28,817 bases of DNA from Citrobacter sp. (GTDB lineage: Bacteria > Pseudomonadota > Gammaproteobacteria > Enterobacterales > Enterobacteriaceae). The DNA lies in the NCBI GenBank assembly GCA_019415335.1, contig DXKH01000097.1, positions 1 to 28,817 of the forward strand, given 5' to 3'. Positions 1-7,259 of this stretch are shown in pieces (position 1 is the stretch's first letter; each line of letters opens with the position of its first letter). The translations under genes and the position numbers were made by a program. Under the pieces are notes generated by a model. That model worked only from the letters and a program-made list of their open reading frames with translations, searched no databases and was not told the DNA's origin.

Positions 1-141
<141 letters not shown>

Positions 142-210
142 AACCTTACCGACTCACCACTCAAGAAGCGGTATGTTTAAAATCGAAGGGTAGATAAGTG
201 CGCTGTTCTT

Positions 211-244
<34 letters not shown>

Positions 245-278
245 AAATCCTCACAAATTCACTATATTGCAGGGGCGC

Positions 279-308
279 GTAGGCCTGATAAGCGAAGCGC
301 ATCAGGCA
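279..308. repeat. REP element (second unit)
   Basis: GTAGGCCTGATAAGCGAAGC followed by GCATCAGGCA, a REP variant in the opposite orientation to the unit at 211-244. Together they form a small BIME between the IS edge and the glycosyltransferase stop codon. Confidence 0.85.
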
Positions 309-318
309 CTTCTGCGGT

Positions 319-2763
319 TTAACTCAGCGCCTCCGCAATCACCATCGCCGCCCGTTCTCCCGCCTTGCCATCCATAAACGCATCGCAATAGTGATGACGA
401 ATCTTCGTAAGCCGCGCCTGCACCGCCCCCCAGTCAAACGCCTCTGACAACAAGTAACGCAACTCTGCCATATCATGAGCTACCGGTAATATTTCGCGGA
501 TTCGCTGGTCGGCGCTCTCCGGTGTGGAATAACTTTTCTCGCCGTCGAGCAGTTCCGTCATGCCCGGAAAGTCGAGCAGGATCACCCGCTTATCGACATG
601 GATAGCATCGAAAATAAAGCCGCTGTTATCGGTGAGTACGTAATCGGCCTTTGCCAGCAGCGCCAGCGTGTGGCGGGCGGAGTCGGTGCGCTGTTTTAAA
701 TACCTGCGTGCCAGGTTCAGCGATGCGGCTTCTTCCGGGCGCGAGCAGGTGCCGTGGTGCAGTTTGCACATCAGGTTCACATCGCCGCTTAATCGGCCCA
801 ATTTTTCTGCCCAGTGGGGCAGGGAGCTTAATGCGCCAAACGTGGGGGTGTAGAGCACCGTAGGTTTACGGGAATCGGGTTGGATATTTTCCGGCAGAGC
901 GCGGTCAAATGTGCCGTTATGCCAGGCATCGAAGCGCGGGTTGCCGACCGCTTTTGCATTGCCGAAATGCGCCAGCGCCTGCTGACTGTAGTGGCTGTAA
1001 CACAAAATGCGTTGGTAAAAACGGTTCCAGTCGGCGTGGTTCCACGTTTCTTTGGCTAAGCCGTACATGGCGCGAATGTTCAGGGGGGAAAGGCCACTGA
1101 GCGCAGGCGTGTGATAGGGGCTGACCAGGCATTTTACTCGCTGACCGTGTGCCTGCATTTCAGATAAGCGCATTCCTTTGAGCTGCGGATCGTCGATGCT
1201 TTTTAGCGTCGCCAGCATTTCATCCAGAAATGGTTTAAATACGCGGTCATTGATCACCAGCGTACAGCTCTGCCCCTGCGCCTGCAGGGCGGTGATGATT
1301 GGGCGGTAGAGCGCGTAGTGGAATGAGGTTTCCATAAAAAAGCCGATGGTATCGGCGATAGGTAATGTAGATGGCTTGGTGGCTACGGGTAACTTATTGA
1401 AGTAGTGGTTAATGTTATCAGTCGCTTTTTTCTCGATATCACTAAAGCCCGGTCGCTGATAACAAAGGCTCGGGTAACAGGCCAGCCATTTGTCGGTGCG
1501 CAGCAGCGGCTGCCAGCCGTCTTCCAGCGAATGCTCATCGTTGTTCATCTGCTGCGCCAGCTGCGGGTAGTAGCGGCGGTTCACCAGATAAGCGCACACT
1601 TTGCGGCAGTCCCGCGCGTGCACCAGCCCAGGCAAACTTTTTAGCATCGTTCCCTGCGAAATTTCGCCGCCGAGGATCATCACCTGCCAGGGAATTTTCG
1701 CCAGGCTCGCGAGCAGCGTGTTCAGCACCTGAATATGTTTCTTCTGCTTGAGAATAACTGCGTCATCTTCCAGCAGCAGATAGTTTTGCCAGCCGTGCTG
1801 TTGCGCCAGGCGCAGCGCCTGCAAGTGCGACTGACGGCGGCCCCGTTGACCGTTTTCATCTTCACTGGCGGCAAGGCGGGTGATCTTCTCAGGTGGAATA
1901 TGCAGCAATGCCAGTTCTTCACGGATCTGTTGTAAGCGATCCGGGCGTTTATCCAGATTCACAACAACTACCTGATCGATCGCCTGATGGTTGATCCCTT
2001 GGTGATGAGTGGCGTTATGTAGACTCAAATAGGCATTGCGGAGCAGCGGATCGCTGACGATATCTGTAAGCGCCGCGTTTACATGCGTGCTGGCCCCGAG
2101 AATAAAGTCTTTATCAAAGGTGTTGTGGCTGTGCGAGATACACAGAATCGTGCGCTCGCCGGGCAGTTGTAGCGGGTTAGCGCTGAAATTGTCGGTGAAA
2201 CTTTTCTCTTCGCCTAAATTGCAATCGTCATCGTAGCGGTGCTTTTTCAGGTAGTTACGGTGATAGCAAAAGGTGCCGTTGAGGATGTTATGCGGGCCGA
2301 AGCTGCGGCTTTGAAAGATGCGATTGATGTGGCTGTACCAGATGGGGATCTGGTCGGAACCGGAGATGAGCGCCCGGTTTTTTTGCATCATAGCGATGGT
2401 GTAAGAGATTTTATCTGCCGGGTAGTAGTCGTCATCGTCCATGCAGAGGATGTATTCGCCGCGCGCCAGTTCGTTGAGCATGTTGCGTTTTTTGCCCAGC
2501 GGCAGTTTTTCCGGGTGATGGATGTAGCGGATGTTGAAGGACTCCGGCGTGCCATTGGTCAGGCGGTCGATGATGTGTTGATGGCTTTGCGGGGAATCGT
2601 CGAGGATGACCAGTTCGCGGCGGTCTGCCGGGTAGTCCTGATAGCGGTACATATAAAGCAGGTACGGCAGGAATGCGCCGCGGTTCCAGGTTGGCGTGAC
2701 GACGCTGACGAACGGTTTTTCGCGGTGGGTGGCGAGTGTTTTGATGATGGTCGGTGTTGGCAT
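319..2763 (-). CDS. Three-domain glycosyltransferase / CDP-glycerol glycerophosphotransferase-like fusion
   Basis: An 814-residue cytoplasmic protein with three apparent catalytic modules. Residues about 17-210 are a GT2 family domain (SVVTPTWNRG, LVILDDSP, and a DDDD cluster at 109-112 for nucleotide-sugar/metal binding). Residues about 264-400 resemble GT25 LPS transferases (VVVVNLDKRPDR, later LLLEDDAV). The C-terminal 320 residues resemble TagB/TagF CDP-glycerol glycerophosphotransferases (VLYTPTFG, then ADYVLTDNSG). The start at 2763 is preferred; an upstream in-frame ATG at 2835 lies inside a palindromic repeat and would add a low-complexity Gly/Glu-rich tail. No strong Shine-Dalgarno is visible at 2763. 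The position beside lafV in a flagellar cluster suggests glycosylation or phosphoglycerol-type decoration of lateral flagellin; that is inference, and a surface polysaccharide role is possible. Confidence 0.85.
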   Translation of the reverse strand: MPTPTIIKTLATHREKPFVSVVTPTWNRGAFLPYLLYMYRYQDYPADRRELVILDDSPQSHQHIIDRLTNGTPESFNIRYIHHPEKLPLGKKRNMLNELARGEYILCMDDDDYYPADKISYTIAMMQKNRALISGSDQIPIWYSHINRIFQSRSFGPHNILNGTFCYHRNYLKKHRYDDDCNLGEEKSFTDNFSANPLQLPGERTILCISHSHNTFDKDFILGASTHVNAALTDIVSDPLLRNAYLSLHNATHHQGINHQAIDQVVVVNLDKRPDRLQQIREELALLHIPPEKITRLAASEDENGQRGRRQSHLQALRLAQQHGWQNYLLLEDDAVILKQKKHIQVLNTLLASLAKIPWQVMILGGEISQGTMLKSLPGLVHARDCRKVCAYLVNRRYYPQLAQQMNNDEHSLEDGWQPLLRTDKWLACYPSLCYQRPGFSDIEKKATDNINHYFNKLPVATKPSTLPIADTIGFFMETSFHYALYRPIITALQAQGQSCTLVINDRVFKPFLDEMLATLKSIDDPQLKGMRLSEMQAHGQRVKCLVSPYHTPALSGLSPLNIRAMYGLAKETWNHADWNRFYQRILCYSHYSQQALAHFGNAKAVGNPRFDAWHNGTFDRALPENIQPDSRKPTVLYTPTFGALSSLPHWAEKLGRLSGDVNLMCKLHHGTCSRPEEAASLNLARRYLKQRTDSARHTLALLAKADYVLTDNSGFIFDAIHVDKRVILLDFPGMTELLDGEKSYSTPESADQRIREILPVAHDMAELRYLLSEAFDWGAVQARLTKIRHHYCDAFMDGKAGERAAMVIAEALS

Positions 2764-2812
2764 GGTGTCTGGGTGAGTTAATGGGTGAATGTGATGAATG
2801 TGCGCGCTGATG

Positions 2813-2921
2813 CCCTCACCCCGACCCTCTCCCACAGGGAGAGGGAGAAAACCAGCGCCGATTTTAACACCGTGCTCGATCGGTCCCCTCGCCCCTTTGG
2901 GGAGAGGGTTAGGGTGAGGGG
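2813..2921. repeat. Long GC-rich inverted repeat (boxC-like)
   Basis: The left arm CCCTCACCCCGACCCTCTCC (2813-2832) is mirrored by GGAGAGGGTTAGGGTGAGGG (2901-2920). The left arm contains its own perfect hairpin, CCCTCTCCC/GGGAGAGGG, at 2825-2845. It resembles the GC-rich boxC-type palindromes dispersed in E. coli. It fills most of the gap between lafV and the glycosyltransferase gene, where it could end or process the lafV transcript. Confidence 0.75.
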
Positions 2922-2941
2922 CAAAGCGCGCACAGAGCGAC

Positions 2942-3871
2942 TCACGTCAGCAGCGAAAACGCTGACAGCAGCGGCTCTGCGGCACATAACGACTGAATTT
3001 GCTGGCGAATAAACAGCGCATTTTCACTGGTCCGCCAGCGTTCAAACATGGCAAAGAGGGCGAAAATATCCTCCTGCCGCAGCGCAGAACCATCCAGCGT
3101 CCATAAACTGATTAACGTGCGGATGAGATAAAAATCACACACCAGCGGGCAATAATCTGCTCCGTCTGCCTGCCCAATCACGTCGTGATAAACTCGGTAA
3201 ATCAGCCAGTTGCGCATCATCCACGGCGCGGCGGCAAAATGCTGTTGCCAGGTGGTTTGCCACTGCACCTTAAGCTGCTGTTGCAACAAAGCTTCGCTGT
3301 TGGCGTCATGCAACGTCAGCAAAGTCACCTGCAACGGTAGCGAGGCTTTGCGCGGGCTTTCCGGCAAAATCGACCAGTCAAACGCAAAACTCCCGAGCAG
3401 CGTCACCAGTTGGCGCGCCAGTTGTGGCACGGGTGGGAGTTGGGCGAACTGTGCCTGTAGCGTGCCTTTTTGTGCATGATCCCCCAGCGCCTGTGGCAGC
3501 GTTGTCAAGCGGGCAAGAATATCTCCGTCTCTGCCCGGCATTTTACTGGCGCGGGAGAGCAAAATCCCGACGGCATACAGGGAAAGCTCCGGGGTTAAAT
3601 CGGGGAGCGTAAGGGTGCTCAAAATGGCCTGGTTTACTATCGCATCGCGCGCGGATAGCTCGGCGGCATTGTCTTCCACAGGGCGGTAGGTGAGCTGTAA
3701 ATCAAAGGCCCTGGCATCGTTGAGCACCGCTTTGCAACTTTCAATATCGGTCAATGCCAGGCTCTGGCGAATCTCATTCTTCCAGACCTTGCGGACGTAC
3801 AAAGGCGAATCGGGATATTGCGTCATAAAATTGCGCACGTATTCCGGTTCGTAACATTCAATAAAACTCAT
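2942..3871 (-). CDS. lafV: FliB-like (flagellin lysine N-methylase family) protein LafV
   Basis: A 309-residue protein. Its opening ECYEPEYVRNF and its C-terminal part (LVCDFYLIRTLISLWTL, then an ERWR helix) resemble FliB, the enzyme that methylates flagellin lysines in Salmonella. The N-terminal cysteine cluster of FliB (a CC pair near residues 20-30) is not visible, so iron-sulphur binding and activity are doubtful. The start at 3871 is chosen over an ATG at 3910: it has GGAAG six bases upstream, and a sigma-54 promoter at 3906-3922 would initiate between the two ATGs. The gene is expected to be LafK/sigma-54 controlled. The gene name is from memory of the strain 042 cluster; family assignment is moderately secure, function is not. 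Confidence 0.7.
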   Translation of the reverse strand: MSFIECYEPEYVRNFMTQYPDSPLYVRKVWKNEIRQSLALTDIESCKAVLNDARAFDLQLTYRPVEDNAAELSARDAIVNQAILSTLTLPDLTPELSLYAVGILLSRASKMPGRDGDILARLTTLPQALGDHAQKGTLQAQFAQLPPVPQLARQLVTLLGSFAFDWSILPESPRKASLPLQVTLLTLHDANSEALLQQQLKVQWQTTWQQHFAAAPWMMRNWLIYRVYHDVIGQADGADYCPLVCDFYLIRTLISLWTLDGSALRQEDIFALFAMFERWRTSENALFIRQQIQSLCAAEPLLSAFSLLT

Positions 3872-3905
3872 AGGTGGCTTCCAGTCTTTATTACTTTGCG
3901 GAATG

Positions 3906-3922
3906 TGCAATAAGCGTGCCGG
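3906..3922 (-). promoter_or_regulatory. Sigma-54 promoter of lafV
   Basis: The minus strand reads CCGGCACGCTTATTGCA, i.e. GG, ten bases, GC, differing from the consensus TGGCACG-N4-TTGCA at only one base. Predicted initiation is near 3895, about 24 bases before the lafV ATG. Confidence 0.85.
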
Positions 3923-3998
3923 GAATTTTTGTAATCAAAAACAAGGGATTGAGAATCAGGCGGAAAATCCGTTTCCGCGATGGGGGAAGGAATTGTCG

Positions 3999-4427
3999 TT
4001 ATTCCTGGTACAGAAAATCTGTTTCGCCGCCTAAAAAAGACTGAATAAATTCATACTGGCGAATCAACAGCTCGCCGTTTTTGTCGTTGTAGGCTTTGCA
4101 GCGTTCCGCTTTTTGCTCAAGGCGTTGCCACAACTGTTGTGCTGCTGCTTTTTGCACAGCCGGAAGCCAGGCGAAAACCTGCGCCAGACCGTCACGATTT
4201 ACACTGACATTGAGCATTTTCAGCAGGCTGTGTCGCTGATGGCTATGCCCATGCAACTGCTCATAGTGATGTGTTATCTCGTCGTTTACCGCCAGCAACT
4301 CTTCGCTGGCGCGGCGAATCATGCAGATCCGCTGACGCTGGAGAAGTTCGCGCAGGGAATCGTACAGTGCGTCGTCGTCACGAATGCCCTGCAACAACGC
4401 CTTCACCTGTTGTAACCGGATACTCAC
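3999..4427 (-). CDS. lfgN: FlgN-type chaperone LfgN
   Basis: A 142-residue, mostly helical, charged protein without signal or membrane segments, about the length of FlgN (138 aa). FlgN proteins are cytoplasmic export chaperones that hold the hook-filament junction proteins FlgK and FlgL; here the clients would be LfgK and LfgL. Similarity is mainly in heptad pattern and gene order (lfgA-lfgM-lfgN, as in flgA-flgM-flgN). It follows lfgM by 12 bases and is probably cotranscribed with it. About 127 non-coding bases, including the lafV promoter, separate its stop codon from lafV. Confidence 0.85.
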   Translation of the reverse strand: MSIRLQQVKALLQGIRDDDALYDSLRELLQRQRICMIRRASEELLAVNDEITHHYEQLHGHSHQRHSLLKMLNVSVNRDGLAQVFAWLPAVQKAAAQQLWQRLEQKAERCKAYNDKNGELLIRQYEFIQSFLGGETDFLYQE

Positions 4428-4439
4428 TTCATCGGCCTC

Positions 4440-4718
4440 TTAGTTCTGGAAAAAACTCAGCATGTCGCTGGCTAACTGTTCGGTGTCCACTTGCAGGCTG
4501 CCGGAGGCCAGCATCGCTTGCATTTGCGCCACTTTATCGCTGTCGATATCGCTCTCTTGCTGATCGTTCAGCGTTTGCTGGGCAGACTGCAATCCCGCCT
4601 GAGTAATGTCGTCGGCGCTCAGCGTCGTGGTGGTGGTCGCCGTGGTTTTGCGCGGCTGGCTGGAGCCTGCCGTCGTGGCTGTCGGGCGATTGCCTGGCAT
4701 AGTCGGGGTGATTTTCAT
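4440..4718 (-). CDS. lfgM: Anti-sigma-28 factor LfgM
   Basis: A 92-residue protein beginning MKITPTMPGNRPTATT and ending in a helical segment, VAQMQAMLASGSLQVDTEQL, then ASDMLSFFQN. Small size, a disordered Thr-rich N-terminus and a C-terminal sigma-binding helix are typical of FlgM (97 aa in K-12). The expected target is LafS, encoded near 22 kb. FlgM-type proteins are exported once the hook is complete, releasing the sigma factor. GAGG lies six bases before the ATG. A sigma-28-like site at 4757-4784 suggests autogenous control through LafS. Confidence 0.92.
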   Translation of the reverse strand: MKITPTMPGNRPTATTAGSSQPRKTTATTTTTLSADDITQAGLQSAQQTLNDQQESDIDSDKVAQMQAMLASGSLQVDTEQLASDMLSFFQN

Positions 4719-4756
4719 CGCAACCTCGTCTCGGTATTTGGGTGGGTTACTCCGGT

Positions 4757-4784
4757 AAAGCGGTTAACAGGCGGCAAAACTTTA
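4757..4784 (-). promoter_or_regulatory. Candidate LafS (sigma-28) promoter of lfgMN
   Basis: On the minus strand TAAAGTTT (perfect sigma-28 -35) is followed after 12 bases by ACCGCTTT. The -10 differs from classical GCCGATAA but matches GCCGCTTT upstream of lfgK at the same spacing. It lies between lfgA and lfgM. Confidence 0.6.
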
Positions 4785-4798
4785 ATCGCCTGCGCAAA

Positions 4799-5536
4799 TT
4801 ACTCCGCGCTTACCGTCGTCACCACGCCGCTTTCTGCCACCATTGCGCTGATGACCCGCTGGCTGCTGGCGTTACGTACTTTCACCATTTCGCCTTTGCG
4901 GCCATTTTTCAGCGCCACGCCGGGCATTGAGGCGGTGATCCCCGCGCTCTGGTAAACAATCATCACCGGCTGATCGCGCCCGACCAGCACCGGAGACACC
5001 AGTTCTTCTTTGGTGATTGGCCTGCCCGGCTGCAACGCGTGTTTACTGCTGAAACCAATCGCGTCATCAAGCTCCATCAACACATCGCGACGCTGGGCGC
5101 TGACGTTGTAGGGCTTCAGCTCCACATCATTTGCCGTGAGCGGCGTATCGCGGGCAACCAGTGACTTTGCCATCACCACCGGCACCAGAACATCCGGGCG
5201 CACCGCGACGTTCATCTGCCAGCTTTGCGGGCAACTGACGGTGAAGTTCATCCGGTTAAGGGCGATTTCCGCAGGCGACGTCAGCGTGACGCCGGGGGCC
5301 GTAGCGCAGGGCGCGGTGGTCGCAATCTGCGAGGGAATGTAGACCTTAAAGGTGTAGCGATAGTCATGCCACTGCCGCTGTTGCGCCAGCGATTCAATCT
5401 GCTGGCTCGCGGCATTCAGCACCTGGGCGTTGACTTGTTCCCGCGCGCTATGTTGCACGGGATGGACGGCGGCGTAGCCCGGTAAGGTCAGCGCCAGGAG
5501 GAAATACAACTTCCGCCTGCAAAATTGAAAACTCAT
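4799..5536 (-). CDS. lfgA: Flagellar P-ring assembly chaperone LfgA
   Basis: A 245-residue periplasmic protein with an N-terminal signal peptide (positively charged SFQFCRRK, then YFLLALTLPGYAA). The C-terminal SAF-like domain contains RDTPLTANDVELK, GRPITKEEL and GVVTTVSAE, diagnostic of FlgA, the chaperone for FlgI polymerisation into the P ring. It is slightly longer than K-12 FlgA (219 aa). The ATG at 5536, with AAGGG close upstream, places the signal peptide at the N-terminus; a GTG at 5557 would only add seven residues. It is divergent from lfgB, 81 bases away. No clear minus-strand promoter was recognised. Confidence 0.94.
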   Translation of the reverse strand: MSFQFCRRKLYFLLALTLPGYAAVHPVQHSAREQVNAQVLNAASQQIESLAQQRQWHDYRYTFKVYIPSQIATTAPCATAPGVTLTSPAEIALNRMNFTVSCPQSWQMNVAVRPDVLVPVVMAKSLVARDTPLTANDVELKPYNVSAQRRDVLMELDDAIGFSSKHALQPGRPITKEELVSPVLVGRDQPVMIVYQSAGITASMPGVALKNGRKGEMVKVRNASSQRVISAMVAESGVVTTVSAE

Positions 5537-5564
5537 AAACCCTTTCTCATCAGTCACTTAAAAA

Positions 5565-5581
5565 TTGGCACAGCGATTGCT
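5565..5581 (+). promoter_or_regulatory. Sigma-54 promoter of the lfgB operon
   Basis: TTGGCACAGCGATTGCT contains TGGCAC and TTGC with exactly ten bases between GG (5567-5568) and GC (5579-5580). Predicted initiation is near 5592, which excludes an ATG at 5588 as the lfgB start. It is expected to need the sigma-54 activator LafK, encoded outside the window. Confidence 0.9.
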
Positions 5582-5617
5582 TAGCGTATGCGGATTGAAG
5601 CAGGAGTGACGCAGGAA

Positions 5618-5953
5618 ATGGGGATCAGTTTTCAGCAGGCATTGGGAGTACATCCGCAGGCAGTGAAGTTACGTCTTGAGAGGACCGAGCTACTGACTGC
5701 GAATCTGGCGAATGTCGATACGCCAAATTTCAAGGCTAAAGATATTGATTTTGCCAGGGAGATGCAACGGGCAAATAACGCGGCGGTGGATGTCCAGTAC
5801 CGCGTACCGATGCAGCCGTCGGAAGATGGCAACACCGTGGAGCTGAACAGCGAGCAGGCGCGGTTTTCACAAAATAGTATGGATTATCAAAGCAGTCTGA
5901 CCTTTCTGAATCTGCAAATCAGCGGCATCAGAGAGGCCATTGAAGGGAAATAA
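5618..5953 (+). CDS. lfgB: Proximal rod protein LfgB
   Basis: A 111-residue protein. Its N-terminal helix leads into LTANLANVDTPNFKAKDIDF, the FlgB/FlgC/FlgG rod signature, and its C-terminus is a helical stretch. FlgB forms the cell-proximal rod after export through the flagellar type III apparatus, without a signal peptide. The start MGISFQQALG at 5618 matches FlgB N-termini and follows AGGAG by 11 bases; the longer ORF from 5588 would begin upstream of the predicted transcription start. First gene of the rod/hook operon, two bases ahead of lfgC. Confidence 0.93.
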   Translation: MGISFQQALGVHPQAVKLRLERTELLTANLANVDTPNFKAKDIDFAREMQRANNAAVDVQYRVPMQPSEDGNTVELNSEQARFSQNSMDYQSSLTFLNLQISGIREAIEGK

Positions 5954-5955
5954 GC

Positions 5956-6387
5956 ATGTCATTTACTGATATCTATCAGATTTCCGGCTCGGCGATGACG
6001 GCGCAAACGCTACGTCTGAATACCGTCGCCAGTAACCTGGCGAATGCCAATGCACCTGCCGGCAGCGAGGCGCAGGCGTATAAAGCGCGCAGCCCGGTGT
6101 TTGCCGCGGTGTATCACCACAGCTTGCTGGCGGGAACGCATCGTCATGCCATTGATGGTGCCAGCGTGCAGGTGCAGGACGTGCTGCAAACCGGCGGGGC
6201 GGTGAAACGCTATGAACCGCATTCGCCGCTGGCGGATGCTAACGGGGATGTCTGGTATCCCGACGTCAACGTGGTGGAACAGATGGCGGACATGATGTCG
6301 GCCTCGCGCGATTTTGAAACCAATGTCGATGTGCTCAACAACGTGAAAAGTATGCAGCAAAGCCTGCTGAAACTGGGAGAAGCCTGA
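5956..6387 (+). CDS. lfgC: Proximal rod protein LfgC
   Basis: A 143-residue rod protein (K-12 FlgC 134 aa). Near the N-terminus lies LNTVASNLANANAPAG, the rod/hook D0 motif. The C-terminal YPDVNVVEQMADMMSASRDFE with a final helix is diagnostic of FlgC. Cysteine-free, as expected of an exported axial protein. GAAGGG in the lfgB tail serves as ribosome site. Its stop overlaps the lfgD start (TGATG), indicating translational coupling. Confidence 0.94.
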   Translation: MSFTDIYQISGSAMTAQTLRLNTVASNLANANAPAGSEAQAYKARSPVFAAVYHHSLLAGTHRHAIDGASVQVQDVLQTGGAVKRYEPHSPLADANGDVWYPDVNVVEQMADMMSASRDFETNVDVLNNVKSMQQSLLKLGEA

Positions 6388-7100
6388 TGAATACCCTGGC
6401 GCTGAATGCGCAATCGCCGCAGCCGACCGCCACGGCGGAAAGCAACAACGTGGCGGCCAGCGACACGCAAAGTAGCAGCGATAGCTCGCCCGTCGATACC
6501 TTCCTGACGCTGTTTGTCGCTGAGATCCAAAACCAGGACCCGACCGACCCGACTGACGCCACCGAATATATCGACCAGCTTTCTTCGATGGCGCAGGTGG
6601 CGATGATGGAAGAGATGAGCGTGCAGGCCAACACCAACGCGGTGCTGATGAGCAACATTCAGGTGATGGCGCTCGGCAACCTGGTGGGTGACGACATTAT
6701 GGTGCAGACCACCGCCTTGCAGGTGAGCGACCAGACCATTAACGGTCGCGCCACGCTTGACGACGCCTGTACCACCGCCGATCTCCACTTTACCGATGCC
6801 GCAGGCGATGACTACACCGTTTCTCTGATCCCGCAGGGCAGTTCGTCTGTCGGGCCAGGCCAGGTCGATTTCTCGATTAATCCGGCGGATTACGGTATCC
6901 CGCCGGGCGATTACGACGTCTCGGTGGTGACCAACACCGGGGAAGAAGAGGTGCCGATTGAAGTCTCCGGCGAAGTGGAAGATGTGCGCATCCCGCTCGA
7001 CGGCAGCTCCCCGGTACTTAACGTTGCCGGTGTAGGTGAAGTGCCGTTCACCATGATTAGCCAGTTTGGCGTACCCGATGCCGACAGTGATGTGGCGTGA
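6387..7100 (+). CDS. lfgD: Hook cap protein LfgD
   Basis: A 237-residue protein (K-12 FlgD 231 aa). The N-terminal segment VDTFLTLFVAEIQNQDPTDP followed by TDATEYIDQLSSMAQV is the FlgD signature. The rest is a beta-rich region with PADYGIPPGDYDVSV. FlgD caps the growing hook and is discarded when it is finished. The N-terminal 30 residues are Ser/Ala/Asn-rich, presumably the export signal. It carries one cysteine (LDDACTTADL), unusual for a flagellar axial component. Its start overlaps the lfgC stop; a 159-base gap with two REP units separates it from lfgE. Confidence 0.93.
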   Translation: MNTLALNAQSPQPTATAESNNVAASDTQSSSDSSPVDTFLTLFVAEIQNQDPTDPTDATEYIDQLSSMAQVAMMEEMSVQANTNAVLMSNIQVMALGNLVGDDIMVQTTALQVSDQTINGRATLDDACTTADLHFTDAAGDDYTVSLIPQGSSSVGPGQVDFSINPADYGIPPGDYDVSVVTNTGEEEVPIEVSGEVEDVRIPLDGSSPVLNVAGVGEVPFTMISQFGVPDADSDVA

Positions 7101-7115
7101 TGTCTGGTGCCAAAT

Positions 7116-7145
7116 TGCCTGATGCGCTTCGCTTATCAGGTCTAC
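7116..7145. repeat. REP element
   Basis: TGCCTGATGCGCTTCGCTTA continuing to TCAGGTCTAC, a REP variant 15 bases after the lfgD stop. With the unit at 7180-7213 it forms a BIME in the lfgD-lfgE gap. Confidence 0.88.
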
Positions 7146-7179
7146 ATGAAACTGCAATGTATTGAATCTGCATGGTTTT

Positions 7180-7213
7180 GTAGGCCGGATAAGGCGTTCA
7201 CGCCGCATCCGGC
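7180..7213. repeat. REP element
   Basis: GTAGGCCGGATAAGGCGTTC continuing to ACGCCGCATCCGGC, inverted relative to the neighbouring unit. It ends about 46 bases before the lfgE ATG. Confidence 0.92.
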
Positions 7214-7259
7214 AAAACAACGGGCACGCAGTCAAAATTTGAATTAACAGGACGAAACA

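Noticed and set aside
2239..2781. 180-codon open frame on the plus strand
   Set aside because: Antisense to the GT2 domain of the glycosyltransferase gene, whose motifs are clear; no ribosome site or recognisable domain.
2764..2835. Upstream ATG extension of the glycosyltransferase gene
   Set aside because: The extra 24 codons begin inside a dispersed palindromic repeat and encode a Gly/Glu and His-rich stretch unlike GT2 N-termini.
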